From Methylobacterium haplocladii (GTDB lineage: Bacteria; Pseudomonadota; Alphaproteobacteria; Rhizobiales; Beijerinckiaceae): a DNA stretch of 64,000 bases. The position numbers were made by a program, and so were the translations under genes. Where the stretch lies: assembly GCF_007992175.1 (NCBI RefSeq), contig NZ_BJZT01000036.1, forward strand, positions 34,899-98,898, written 5' to 3'. Of this stretch, positions 1 to 8,209 are shown one piece after another (the stretch's first letter is position 1; every line of letters begins with the position of its first letter). The notes under the pieces are model-generated. The model ran no database searches, had not been told where the DNA came from, and saw nothing but the letters and a program-made list of their open reading frames with translations.

Positions 1-516
1 CTGGGATCGCGTCACCCGGCGATGGCCGAGCAGGAGGCCCAGCAACGCGATCTCCAGCGCCTGATCCAGGTCGAGAAGACCCGGATCATCGAGGCGACGC
101 GCAAGGATTACGACCGCGCGGCGGCGAGCGAGGCCGCGATCAAGAAGAACATCGCGCAGGTGAAGACCGACCTGTCGACGAACGACCGCGCCAATGTCGG
201 CCTGCGTGAACTGGAACGGACTCTGGAATCGCGCCGCAGCGTCTACGAGGCCTTCCTGCGCCGCTCCCGCGAGGCCGGCGAACAGGAGCAGCTGAACAAC
301 ACCAACGTCCGCGTCATCTCCAGCGCGACCCCAGCCCGCGTGCGGTCGTGGCCGCCCTCGCCGCGGGTGGTGCTGCCGGTCGCCCTCGTCCTCGGCCTGA
401 TGCTGGGTGCCGGGATCGCCCTGATGCTCGGCGCCGACCGCGACCGCAAGCGTGCCAGGACGACGGTCCGTCGCGCCACGTCCGACCCGCGCAGCCTGCG
501 CGCCGCCGATGCATGA
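1..516 (+). CDS. Exopolysaccharide chain-length regulator / Wzz-GumC family, C-terminal part
   Basis: Only the C-terminal 171 residues are present; the frame is open to the left edge. The visible part begins with LGSRHP, which resembles the conserved LG-x-x-HP of the Wzz/GumC periplasmic domain. A charged, heptad-like helical region follows (about residues 10-100). Next comes a Pro-rich approach (PARVRSWPPSP) to one membrane helix at about residues 120-140, then a basic cytoplasmic tail of about 30 residues. Such proteins set polysaccharide chain length at the inner membrane. No Walker-type tyrosine kinase domain follows the last helix, so any BY-kinase must be encoded separately. The deacetylase and glycosyltransferase next door fit an exopolysaccharide locus. 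The family is fairly certain; the subfamily is not. Confidence 0.72.
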   Translation: MGSRHPAMAEQEAQQRDLQRLIQVEKTRIIEATRKDYDRAAASEAAIKKNIAQVKTDLSTNDRANVGLRELERTLESRRSVYEAFLRRSREAGEQEQLNNTNVRVISSATPARVRSWPPSPRVVLPVALVLGLMLGAGIALMLGADRDRKRARTTVRRATSDPRSLRAADA

Positions 517-526
517 GGCGACCCCG

Positions 527-1300
527 TCAGTCCGCCGCGACGAGCCCGTGGTGACGCGCGGCCTCGGCCACCGTGAGCAGCGGCACGCCGTGGTCGGCGA
601 GCACTGTGAGCGCCGCGTCGAGGAAGCCCGGGGTGACGCCCATCGGCGTCGGCTCGGCGGCGACGTCGTGCGTGTAGAGGATCAGCCAGCCGCGCCGCGC
701 CACTGTCCTGCGTACGAGCCGGCTGAGCCGGTCGCGGTCGAGCACCGAGTCGAACAACCCGTAGGCGCAGAGCATCGCCGGGTCGACGCGTCCGAGATTC
801 GGACGTTCGTAGATCGTGCGGCAGGTCTCGAAACGCTCGGCGAGCAGGCGCTTCTGGATCAGGCCGACGTCGCCGAACGGGTAGCAGAAGTTGCGCGGTA
901 CCCGGCCGCAGATCTCGGCGATCATGGCACTGCTCAGGTCGCATTCACGCAGCAGATCGTGGCGGTCCAGGGACTGCACGTTGACGTGGCGCGCGGTGTG
1001 GCAACCGATCTCGTGGCCGGCATCCGACAAGTCGCGGATCCGCTCACGCGTGGCGAGCTGCCAGTAGCGATCCCGGCGGCCGCAGAGGGCGGCGGCGATG
1101 TAGTAGGTCGCGCGCACGTCATGCCGATCGAGGATTGCGGCGCCGACGGTGGTCGCGCTCTCCGGAACGTCGTCGAAGGTGATGCTCGCCACGGCCTTGC
1201 GGCCGCGAAGGGGCATGCGTCCTCCCGGCACCGTGCGTGCGAGAAGCCGCCACAGCTGCCGGTCGCGTCCGTGCGACCAGCCCTGCTCGACGTCGGTCAT
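527..1300 (-). CDS. Polysaccharide deacetylase (NodB-like) family protein
   Basis: This 257-residue protein has the NodB homology signature. ITFDDVPES near residue 40 supplies the catalytic Asp pair. GCHTARHVNVQ near residue 100 supplies the metal-binding His-x4-His, and NFCYPFGDVG matches a later conserved block. The family removes N- or O-acetyl groups from polysaccharides. There is no obvious signal peptide, so a cytoplasmic or anchored lipid-linked substrate is possible. I chose the ATG at 1300 (MTDVEQGW) over an upstream ATG at 1330 that adds only an Arg-rich decapeptide. The gene is convergent with the chain-length gene and divergent from the glycosyltransferase. Substrate unknown. Confidence 0.8.
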   Translation of the reverse strand: MTDVEQGWSHGRDRQLWRLLARTVPGGRMPLRGRKAVASITFDDVPESATTVGAAILDRHDVRATYYIAAALCGRRDRYWQLATRERIRDLSDAGHEIGCHTARHVNVQSLDRHDLLRECDLSSAMIAEICGRVPRNFCYPFGDVGLIQKRLLAERFETCRTIYERPNLGRVDPAMLCAYGLFDSVLDRDRLSRLVRRTVARRGWLILYTHDVAAEPTPMGVTPGFLDAALTVLADHGVPLLTVAEAARHHGLVAAD

Positions 1301-1428
1301 CGGCGTGCCGCTCCAGCGCCGTCGACGCACGCTCGTCTCAAGACCCTGTCGATGTCCGACCCGTCACGTCGTCCGGTCCCGGCGAACAGGCGTCCGGGCT
1401 CCAGAGGCCATTCGTTGGAATTGCCGGC

Positions 1429-2244
1429 ATGAGTGTTCGCCTGTTCGGAACGACATTCACCACGGCGCGCGCCGAAGAGGTGATCGCGGCGGCTGCGGCC
1501 CTGCCGCAGGCACGTCTTCGCCTCATCGTCACGGCCAACGTGGACCACATCGTCATCCTGTCCGAAAATGCAGCGTTTCGGAAGGCTTACGACGGCGCCG
1601 CGATGCGCACCCTCGACGGAATGCCGCTTGTCTGGCTGGCCCGGCTCGGGGGTGGGCGCAACGTGCGACGCATCACCGGCCACGAACTGATCGCCGCCGC
1701 GCTCGCGTCGCCGCAGCCGAGCGACCGGCGAGTCTTCCTGATGGCGTCGAGCGATATCGTCGGCGCGCGGGTCGCGGCGTCCTTCGCGGAGGCCGGGCTC
1801 CCCGCCGCGGCGGTCCGGATGGCGACGCCGCCGTTCGGGTTCGAGACCGACGAGGCCTATTCGCGCCGGCTCGCCGCCGAGATCCGCGCCCACGGCACGA
1901 CGTTGCTCATCATGGGCGTCGGCGCGCCGAAGTCGGAGATCTGGGTCGACCGCTACGGGCCGGAACTCGGAAACCCGGTGACGCTGGCGGTGGGAGAGGC
2001 GCTCAACGTCGCCGCCGGGCTCGTCCCGCGGGCACCCGTGCTGATGCAGCGCATGGGCCTCGAATGGTTCTTCCGGTTCCTGCACGCGCCGCGCCGGCTT
2101 TTCCCACGCTACTTCCTGCGGTCTTGGCGCTTCCTGAAGATCGCCTCCGCGTCGCGCGGCCGTCAAACGCTGGATTCGGCCCTTGGGCGGCACAGCCGGG
2201 AAGCGGCCTGGATGCTTCATCCGGAGACCAAGCCCGAGTCCTGA
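1429..2244 (+). CDS. WecG/TagA/CpsF family glycosyltransferase
   Basis: The 271-residue protein shows the WecG/TagA/CpsF pattern. A conserved NVDHIVIL segment lies near residue 40, LDGMPLVWLARL near residue 65 (the usual DGmPlvw block), and GVGAPKSEIW near residue 165. The family transfers sugars such as N-acetylmannosamine or its uronic acid to undecaprenyl-linked intermediates at the inner membrane. The C-terminal basic and aromatic stretch (MQRMGLEWFFRFLHAPRRLF) is typical of membrane association in this family. The frame is open upstream to 1237, but the ATG at 1429 (MSVRLFGTTF) matches the family's start. It belongs to the exopolysaccharide locus at the left edge. The sugar specificity cannot be read. 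Confidence 0.85.
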   Translation: MSVRLFGTTFTTARAEEVIAAAAALPQARLRLIVTANVDHIVILSENAAFRKAYDGAAMRTLDGMPLVWLARLGGGRNVRRITGHELIAAALASPQPSDRRVFLMASSDIVGARVAASFAEAGLPAAAVRMATPPFGFETDEAYSRRLAAEIRAHGTTLLIMGVGAPKSEIWVDRYGPELGNPVTLAVGEALNVAAGLVPRAPVLMQRMGLEWFFRFLHAPRRLFPRYFLRSWRFLKIASASRGRQTLDSALGRHSREAAWMLHPETKPES

Positions 2245-2249
2245 CCTCT

Positions 2250-2285
2250 GGAGCGTGCCGATCTTTCACGAGGACAGCACGCTCC
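2250..2285. terminator. Bidirectional hairpin between convergent genes
   Basis: GGAGCGTGC (2250-2258) pairs perfectly with GCACGCTCC (2277-2285) across an 18-nt loop. It sits just after the glycosyltransferase stop and before the 3' end of the convergent Nudix gene. No strong U tract follows. Further on comes a GCATGATGTTTTCGGGACAC segment, which looks like part of a dispersed intergenic element. Confidence 0.45.
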
Positions 2286-2351
2286 CGTTCCTTGTTCTCG
2301 CATGATGTTTTCGGGACACCGGATTCCGCTTTCCCGCATCGAGCTCGGGCG

Positions 2352-2924
2352 TCAGGCCCCGGCGAACAAGGCGGGATGCCGGAGCCTCAGGGCGAAGGTC
2401 AGCGCGAGGGTCTTCAGGTCGGTGAGTTCGCCGCTGTCGCTCATGGCGGCGAGCCTGGAGAGCGGCATCTCGACCACCGTGATGTCCTCGCCCTCGTCGG
2501 CCAAGCCGCCGCCGGGGCCGATGCGGTCGCCCTCCGCATAGGCGCCGAGGAAGAGCTGCATCCGCTCCGAGGAGATGCCCGGCATGCTCCAGACCGACGA
2601 CACGGGGTCCAGCCGCGTGAGCCGGACGCCGGTTTCCTCGTAGGCTTCGCGGCGCACGCCGTCCTCGGCATCCGCTTCGTCGAGCAGGCCGGCCGGCGCC
2701 TCGAGCAACTCGGTCACGCCCTCGGCGTAGAAGAGCGGCGCGCGGAACTGCTGGATCAGCAGGGCGACCCGGCGCTCCGGATCGTAGGGCAGCACGCAGA
2801 CCGCGCGGCCGTGATCCTCGATCTCGCGGGTGAGGCGCTTGCCGTCGGGCATGGTCAGATCGGCGACGAGGAAGGTGCTCCAGCCCTCATGGACCGTGCG
2901 GGTGCCTCGGATCTGGGGTGCCAT
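2352..2924 (-). CDS. NudK-type Nudix hydrolase (nucleoside diphosphate sugar hydrolase)
   Basis: The 190-residue protein carries a Nudix box ending REAYEETGV. The segment AGLLDEADAEDGVRREA has the one-residue-shorter spacing that I associate with NudK (GDP-mannose pyrophosphatase) rather than standard ADP-ribose pyrophosphatases. SMPGISSERMQLFLGAY and the Gly-rich GGGLADEGEDI downstream also line up with NudK. The expected reaction is Mg-dependent hydrolysis of a nucleotide sugar or ADP-ribose to two monophosphates in the cytoplasm. It is convergent with the glycosyltransferase. The neighbouring exopolysaccharide genes would suit a nucleotide-sugar substrate, but that is inference. Confidence 0.82.
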   Translation of the reverse strand: MAPQIRGTRTVHEGWSTFLVADLTMPDGKRLTREIEDHGRAVCVLPYDPERRVALLIQQFRAPLFYAEGVTELLEAPAGLLDEADAEDGVRREAYEETGVRLTRLDPVSSVWSMPGISSERMQLFLGAYAEGDRIGPGGGLADEGEDITVVEMPLSRLAAMSDSGELTDLKTLALTFALRLRHPALFAGA

Positions 2925-3032
2925 GGCGTCTCCGGTGATGGCCGTGTTCGGCGGCAGCCGTACGGGGCGAACCGTGCGCCAATGAGGCAGTGATGGCGGC
3001 GGGGGCAGAAGCTCGAGGCCTGTGGCTTTTCG

Positions 3033-3281
3033 TCAGCCGGTGCGGCTGCGGACGATGAAGCGCGTGACGGCACCGTCCCGAGCCTGGGACTCGACCTGCG
3101 CGCCCTCTTCGCGCGCCGCGTTGGGGATGTCGATCGCAGCCAGCGGATCGGTCGCCGTCACAGCGAGCCGGACGCCGGGCGCAAGGGCGCGGAGCGCCTT
3201 GCGTGTGCGAAGCGCCGGCAATGGGCATTTCAGGCCGGTCAGGTCGAGCGGGATCGGAGCGGCCTCGTCGACGTCGGGCAT
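3033..3281 (-). CDS. TusA-family sulfurtransferase / SirA-like protein
   Basis: This 82-residue protein starts at MPDVDEAAPI and carries the TusA signature LDLTGLKCPLPALRTRKAL, with the CPxP cysteine at residue 19. The fold ends in the usual IVRSRTG strand. TusA proteins relay persulfide sulfur to tRNA thiolation or molybdenum-cofactor pathways. The frame stays open upstream to 3476, but that extension is low complexity and overlaps the next gene, so the ATG at 3281 is preferred. It is an isolated minus-strand gene with no obvious sulfur-metabolism neighbour; fdhD, another sulfurtransferase, lies 55 kb away. The exact partner is unknown. Confidence 0.85.
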   Translation of the reverse strand: MPDVDEAAPIPLDLTGLKCPLPALRTRKALRALAPGVRLAVTATDPLAAIDIPNAAREEGAQVESQARDGAVTRFIVRSRTG

Positions 3282-3444
3282 GACCTGAGCGGGTTTTGGA
3301 CAGGAGCCCGGGGCTTTCCGACGAAAACCCCCGATGACGCAAGACGCCGATCGGACGATGCCTTCGCGAACCTGGAGAGGGATGCCACGAACGATCCCGT
3401 CGGCGGGCGAGCCGGCCGGCGGGACGCTGTCGAGCCGGAGCCGG

Positions 3445-3825
3445 CTACCAGCCGTAGGGGTAGCCGTAGCCGCCATACCCGTAGGCCGGATAGCCGTAGA
3501 CCGGCCGGGCGTAGCCGTAGTCGTCGTAGCCGTAGCGTGGGGCCGCGCTCGCGGCGATGGCCGTGCCGATCAGGCCGAGCGCCGCGCCAGCGGCCAGCGC
3601 ACCGCCGACGTTGCGGCGGTAGCCGTATCCATAGCCATAACGGGGGCCGTAATAGCCGCCGTAATACCCCCGCCGCCAGCCGACATGGTCGACGGTTGCG
3701 TTCGTGCCGCCGACCTGCGTGGCGGTGATCGCGGGGAAGGGGGCCGCCTGTGCTGTCGGAAGAGTGGCTGCCGTCAGGCCGGCGGCGGTGAAGCCGGCGA
3801 GGGCGAGTGAACTGAAGCGCGACAT
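3445..3825 (-). CDS. Small exported Gly/Tyr-rich protein
   Basis: The 126-residue product begins with a clear Sec signal peptide (MSRFSSLALAGFTAAGLTAA, cleaved probably after AQA near residue 28). A short neutral region follows, then two Gly/Tyr/Arg-rich blocks (GYYGGYYGPRYGYGYGYRR and the C-terminal GYPAYGYGGYGYPYGW). They flank a hydrophobic Ala/Gly helix, GGALAAGAALGLIGTAIAA. No catalytic motif is visible. Similar short Tyr/Gly-rich exported proteins are common in Rhizobiales and remain uncharacterised. The ATG at 3825 was chosen because it begins the signal peptide. Possible roles are surface or matrix association; none can be shown. Confidence 0.7.
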   Translation of the reverse strand: MSRFSSLALAGFTAAGLTAATLPTAQAAPFPAITATQVGGTNATVDHVGWRRGYYGGYYGPRYGYGYGYRRNVGGALAAGAALGLIGTAIAASAAPRYGYDDYGYARPVYGYPAYGYGGYGYPYGW

Positions 3826-3974
3826 GACGCCGTGTCTCCGTCGGTTGATCAAACCAGGGAGACAATTCGCATGACCCGATCCGCGTTCCAGCCCCCGTAT
3901 GCCTCAGCCGTATTCGCGTGTCGCCGCGCACGCCACGAACTGGCCGTTACCGAAGGCCGGGATGGCCGAGCCCG

Positions 3975-5345
3975 TCAGAACGTGCAGGCGTCGAAGGCCG
4001 GGTCGACGGATTTCTGCCAGGGGCCGTCGTAGTCGGCGAGCCGGTCCTCGGCGTGGGTGCGGCCGGTGACGACGATCGCTTCGAGCGGCTGCAGGAAGCG
4101 GGTCTCGTCGCGTCCGGTGCCGTCGCGGCGGGCGCGTGCCTGCAGGCCGCTGCGGCTGATCGCGAGCGCTTCGGCCGCCACCGCGCCGAGGCTCTTGCCG
4201 CCGAGCGAGGCGGCGAGGCCGAGGCGTGGAGCGGTGGCCCGCGCGCATTCGCGTTCGTCCGCGCTCCAGCCCTTCACGAGGTCCCAGGCCGCATCGAGGG
4301 CGGAATCGTCGTAGAGCAGCCCGACCCAAAAGGCCGCCTGCGCCGCAATCATCGCCGGGCTGCCGACATCGGAGCCGCGCATCTCCAGGAAGCGCTTGAG
4401 GCGCACCTCCGGAAACACCGTCGAGGCGTGGTTCGCCCAGTCCGAAACGGTGGCGTACTCGCCCGGAAGCTGCTCCAGCCGGCCCTGCATCAGGCTGCGG
4501 AAGGAGGCGCCGGAGACGTCGTGATAGGTCTCGCCGCGCTTGATGAAGTACATCGGCACGTCGAGCAGCCAGTCGACATAGCCCTCGTAGCCGAAGCCTT
4601 CCTCGAAGGCCTGCGGGAACATGCCGGTGCGGTCGCCGTCGGTATCGCGCCAGATCTCGGAACGGCGCGAGAGGAAGCCGTTCGGGCGTCCATCGGTGAA
4701 GGGCGAGTTGGCGAAGAGCGCGGTGGCCACCGGCTGCAGGGCCAGCGACACGCGCAGCTTCTTCACCATGTCGGCTTCCGAGGAGAAGTCGACATTCACC
4801 TGCACGGTGGCCGTACGCAGCATCATGTCGTGGCCGAGGGTCCCGACCTTCGGCATGTAGCCGTGCATGATCCGGTAGCGGCTCTTCGGCATCAGCGGGG
4901 TTTCTTCCCGCGTCCATTTCGGGCTCATGCCGAGGTCGAGGAAGCCGATGCCGAGCGGGTCGGCGGCGCACATCAGCGCGGCGAGATGCGCGCGCAGCTC
5001 GCTCATGGTCTTGTGGACGTCGGGAACCGGCGCGCCCGACAGCTCGAACTGGCCGCCGGGCTCGATCGAGATGGCGCCGCCGCCACGCGTCGAGGCCAGC
5101 CCGATGATGTTGCCGGCATCGAGGATCGGCTCCCAGCCGGTCTCGCGCCCGAAGCCTTCGAGCAGCGCACGGATCCCACGCGCGCCGCCATAGGGCACGG
5201 GTGTGTGGCCGTCGCGATAGAACGGAATCGCTTCGTGCTCGGTGCCGATGGCGAAGGCTTCCGGCGGCTTTTCGCCGACGGAGAACCATTCGATCAACTC
5301 GGCCCGCGAGGTGAGCGGGGTCGTGTCGGACGTATCGCGCGCCAT
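3975..5345 (-). CDS. gshA: Glutamate-cysteine ligase (plant-type), glutathione synthesis
   Basis: The 456-residue protein matches the alphaproteobacterial and plant-type glutamate-cysteine ligase in length and motifs. IGTEHEAIPF is near residue 32, ISIEPGGQFELSGAP near 95, DLGMSPKW near 140, and MLRTATVQVNVDFSSEADMV near 180. It makes gamma-glutamylcysteine from Glu, Cys and ATP in the cytoplasm, the first step of glutathione synthesis. The frame runs upstream to 5738 into the rsmE region, but MARDTSDTTPL at 5345 is the natural start. rsmE lies 151 bp upstream on the same strand. gor, the glutathione recycling gene, is elsewhere in the window. Confidence 0.92.
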   Translation of the reverse strand: MARDTSDTTPLTSRAELIEWFSVGEKPPEAFAIGTEHEAIPFYRDGHTPVPYGGARGIRALLEGFGRETGWEPILDAGNIIGLASTRGGGAISIEPGGQFELSGAPVPDVHKTMSELRAHLAALMCAADPLGIGFLDLGMSPKWTREETPLMPKSRYRIMHGYMPKVGTLGHDMMLRTATVQVNVDFSSEADMVKKLRVSLALQPVATALFANSPFTDGRPNGFLSRRSEIWRDTDGDRTGMFPQAFEEGFGYEGYVDWLLDVPMYFIKRGETYHDVSGASFRSLMQGRLEQLPGEYATVSDWANHASTVFPEVRLKRFLEMRGSDVGSPAMIAAQAAFWVGLLYDDSALDAAWDLVKGWSADERECARATAPRLGLAASLGGKSLGAVAAEALAISRSGLQARARRDGTGRDETRFLQPLEAIVVTGRTHAEDRLADYDGPWQKSVDPAFDACTF

Positions 5346-5496
5346 GCGCTGGCTTCCCGGGACGGAGCGTTCGGACGAAACGGACGCGGTGCGCGGCCCG
5401 CAGCGTGCCGCGGTCAGAGCCCGCAACCGGCCCGAGTGAGATGTCGTGTCCTTAAGCCAGGGCGCAAGGCCGGACAACGTGGGGTCGATCACCCCC

Positions 5497-6249
5497 TTAG
5501 CGCGCGTCGCCGAGCACGGCCTGCACCAGCGCGAGCACAGCGACCGCTGCGGTGTCCGCGCGCAGGATGCGGGGACCCAGCGACAGCGCGACGGTGTTGG
5601 GGCGGCCGGCGATACGCGCGCGCTCTTCCGGCGCGAAGCCGCCCTCGGGGCCGACCAGCACCGCAAGCGGCGGCGGCTTGGCGGGGTCGCACGCAGCGCG
5701 AAGCGCCGCGACCGGATCGGCGACCGGGGCGTCCTCATCGCAAAAGACCAGCAGGCGCTCCGGCTCCAGCGTGTCGAGGGCCGCCGGCAGGCGGGTCAAC
5801 TCGGCGATCTCCGGGATGGCGAGGATCCCGCATTGCTCGGCCGCCTCGATCGCATTGGCGCGCAGCCGGTCGAGCTTGATCCGCTCGCCCTGCGTATAGC
5901 GGGTGAAGACCGGCCGGATCAGGCCGGCGCCCATCTCCACCGCCTTCTGGGCCATGTAGTCGAGCCGGGCCGCCTTCAGCGGCGCGAAGAGATAGTGCAG
6001 GTCGGCCGGCGCCGGCTGCGTCCGGGTCTGTTCGCGGATCGCGAGGTCGGCGCTCTTGCGCCCTTGGGGCTGAATCTCGCCGCGCCACTCGCCGTCGCGC
6101 CCGTTGAAGAGGAGGACGCTGTCGCCCTCGCTCTTGCGCAGGACGGTGAGCAGGTAGCCGGCCTGCGCCCGCTCCAGGGGCAGCACGAGCCCCTGTCCGA
6201 GGCGCGCCTCGACATGGAGCCGGGGCGCGGTGAAGTCGTATTCGGCCAT
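5497..6249 (-). CDS. rsmE: 16S rRNA (uracil-1498-N3)-methyltransferase
   Basis: This 250-residue SPOUT-family enzyme carries the two RsmE hallmarks in the C-terminal half. They are LVGPEGGFAPEE, part of the SAM-binding knot, and LSLGPRILRADTA, the knot-forming loop. The N-terminal half is the PUA-like RNA-binding part (NGRDGEWRGEI). It methylates U1498 in 16S rRNA. I used MAEYDF at 6249; an ATG ten residues upstream adds nothing conserved. In many Rhizobiales rsmE stands directly upstream of gshA, as here. A weak GGGGT/ACCCC hairpin lies just past the stop. Confidence 0.92.
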   Translation of the reverse strand: MAEYDFTAPRLHVEARLGQGLVLPLERAQAGYLLTVLRKSEGDSVLLFNGRDGEWRGEIQPQGRKSADLAIREQTRTQPAPADLHYLFAPLKAARLDYMAQKAVEMGAGLIRPVFTRYTQGERIKLDRLRANAIEAAEQCGILAIPEIAELTRLPAALDTLEPERLLVFCDEDAPVADPVAALRAACDPAKPPPLAVLVGPEGGFAPEERARIAGRPNTVALSLGPRILRADTAAVAVLALVQAVLGDAR

Positions 6250-6532
6250 CCGGCCTCCCTCGCGTGAGGCCGGGGCCAAGTCAACGAAATCGGTGGTGGT
6301 GCGAAAAAGTCACGTCCTGCCGGTTTTCGCCGCGTCGGCCGCGTCATCCCCGTTCCGATGCGTGCGATGCCAAAGCCGCCACATTCCTGTGCGGAATCGG
6401 CCGTCATCGAGATGGACAGGCTGTCCGTCAGCGATCGGGCGCCGCGTGTGCCGATCCGGCGGAAGGCCAGGGGCTGTGGACCGGAGGGGTGCGAGCCTCG
6501 GGCACGGCAGTGGGGAGAGGGATACCAGGGTC

Positions 6533-7183
6533 ATGTCGAAGAGGATGTCGCACGGGGTCATGGCGTCGAAGACCATCCCGGCCGTGGTGGGAGCGCTGAG
6601 CCTTCTGCTCGCGGCGAACCCCGCCTTCGCGCAGAGCATGTTCGAGCAGATGCCGGTCGCCCCCGGAGACGCGCCGGCCGCCGCCGCCGCCGAGCCGTCC
6701 GCCGCCGTCGCCCCTTCGATGTCGATGGGGATGGGCGCGTCCTCCGCCCCGATGGGCGTGCCGTCGGCCAAGTCGGTCGGCCCCCAGGCGGGCGTCGATT
6801 GCAACGCCATCCAGAAGACCCTGACCGAGCGTAAGAACCTCGTCGCCAAGGCGAACGCTGCCTCGCAGTCCAAGCAGAAGATGACGCCGGCCCAGGCCTG
6901 CGCGCTGTTCGGCCAGCTCCACAACAACGGCGTCACCGGCATCAAATGGATCGCCACCAACAAGGAATGGTGCTCGATCCCCGATTCCTTCGCGCAAGGG
7001 TTCAAGGCCGACAACGAGAAGGTCGGCGGCATCCGCTCCAAGGTCTGCGGCATGGCGGCCCAGGTCACGAAGATGGAGGCCCAGGCCCGCGCCGGCGCTG
7101 GCGGTGAAGGCGGCGGTGGCGGCGGTCTCCTCGGCGGTCCCGGCCTCTCCGGCAGCTTCAAGATGCCCCAGGGCGCGCTCTAA
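6533..7183 (+). CDS. Exported protein of unknown function
   Basis: The product is 216 residues. A hydrophobic signal segment (residues 12-32, VVGALSLLLAANPAFA) precedes a Pro/Ala/Met-rich linker. The compact central domain (about residues 85-185) has four Cys (VDCNAI, AQACALF, EWCSIP, KVCGMA) that could form two disulfides in the periplasm. The C-terminus is a Gly run and ends FKMPQGAL. I do not recognise the family; conserved hypothetical proteins of this shape occur in Methylobacteriaceae and related groups. The frame is open upstream to 6230, but the ATG at 6533 follows a GGGGAGAGG sequence and places the signal peptide correctly. ubiA follows on the same strand after 42 bp. Confidence 0.72.
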   Translation: MSKRMSHGVMASKTIPAVVGALSLLLAANPAFAQSMFEQMPVAPGDAPAAAAAEPSAAVAPSMSMGMGASSAPMGVPSAKSVGPQAGVDCNAIQKTLTERKNLVAKANAASQSKQKMTPAQACALFGQLHNNGVTGIKWIATNKEWCSIPDSFAQGFKADNEKVGGIRSKVCGMAAQVTKMEAQARAGAGGEGGGGGGLLGGPGLSGSFKMPQGAL

Positions 7184-7225
7184 GCCGGTCCTGCCGTCGA
7201 CAGTCATCGCCCCAGTAGAAAATCC

Positions 7226-8206
7226 GTGCCCTCCGACGACCCGACGGAGGCGAGCCGCCGCGACGTGCCGCCTTCGGGACGCGTGGCCGATGCGGTCGCC
7301 GGCCATTGGGCCGATCGCCTCGCGCCGCGCGGCTGGCGTCCCTATCTGCGGCTCGCGCGCATCGAGCGTCCGGTCGGGTGGTGGCTGCTGCTGCTGCCGT
7401 GCTGGTGGTCGGCAGCCCTCGCCGCGACGGCCGCGGACCGCACCGGCCCGAATCTCTGGCACCTGCTGCTGTTCCTGATCGGCGCCGTCGCCATGCGCGG
7501 AGCCGGCTCGACCTACAACGACATCGCCGACCGCGACCTCGACGCGCGCGTCGCGCGAACCCGCTCGCGGCCTTTGCCCTCCGGACAGATCGGCACGCGC
7601 ACCGCTGCGGTCTTCCTCGTGGCGCAGATGCTCGTCGGCCTCTGCGTGCTGCTCCAGTTCAACGGTACCGCCATCCTGGTCGGGATGGCTGCGCTCCTGC
7701 CCGTGGCGATCTACCCCTTCATGAAGCGGGTGATGCCGATGCCGCAGGCAGTGCTCGGCCTCGCCTTCGCCTGGGGGGCGCTGATGGGTTGGGTCGCCCT
7801 GTTCGGGCGGCTCGATGCACCGGCCCTGTGGCTCTATGCGGGCACCATCGCCTGGGTGGTCGGCTACGATACGATCTACGCCGTGCAGGATATCGAGGAC
7901 GACGAGATCGCCGGGATCAGTTCCTCGGCCCGTCTGTTCGGGAGCCGGCTGATTCTCGCCGTCGGCGTCTGCTACGGCGCTGCCGTCCTGCTGATGGTGC
8001 CGGCGCTCCGGCTCGCCGGGGCGGGCGCACTGGGCTGGCTGGGTCTCGCGCTGTTCGGAGCCCACCTCGCCCGACAGGCCCTGCGACTGGAGCCCCGCGA
8101 CGGTCTCGGCGCGCTGACGCTGTTCCGCTCGAACCGCGATGCCGGTTTGATTTTCTTTCTGGGCCTTGCCGCCGATTCCGTCTGGCAGGGACTGATCGGC
8201 GCCTGA
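7226..8206 (+). CDS. ubiA: 4-hydroxybenzoate polyprenyltransferase
   Basis: The 326-residue integral membrane protein has both Asp-rich UbiA motifs. NDIADRDLDARVARTRSRPL lies near residue 96 and YDTIYAVQDIEDDEIAGI near residue 215, with seven to nine membrane helices around them. It joins a polyprenyl chain to 4-hydroxybenzoate in ubiquinone synthesis at the inner membrane. Translation most likely starts at GTG 7226. The roughly 35-residue hydrophilic leader before PYLRLARIERPVGWWLL is a little longer than usual. Its 3' end nearly touches the convergent gene at 8210. Confidence 0.93.
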   Translation: MPSDDPTEASRRDVPPSGRVADAVAGHWADRLAPRGWRPYLRLARIERPVGWWLLLLPCWWSAALAATAADRTGPNLWHLLLFLIGAVAMRGAGSTYNDIADRDLDARVARTRSRPLPSGQIGTRTAAVFLVAQMLVGLCVLLQFNGTAILVGMAALLPVAIYPFMKRVMPMPQAVLGLAFAWGALMGWVALFGRLDAPALWLYAGTIAWVVGYDTIYAVQDIEDDEIAGISSSARLFGSRLILAVGVCYGAAVLLMVPALRLAGAGALGWLGLALFGAHLARQALRLEPRDGLGALTLFRSNRDAGLIFFLGLAADSVWQGLIGA

Positions 8207-8209
8207 TGC

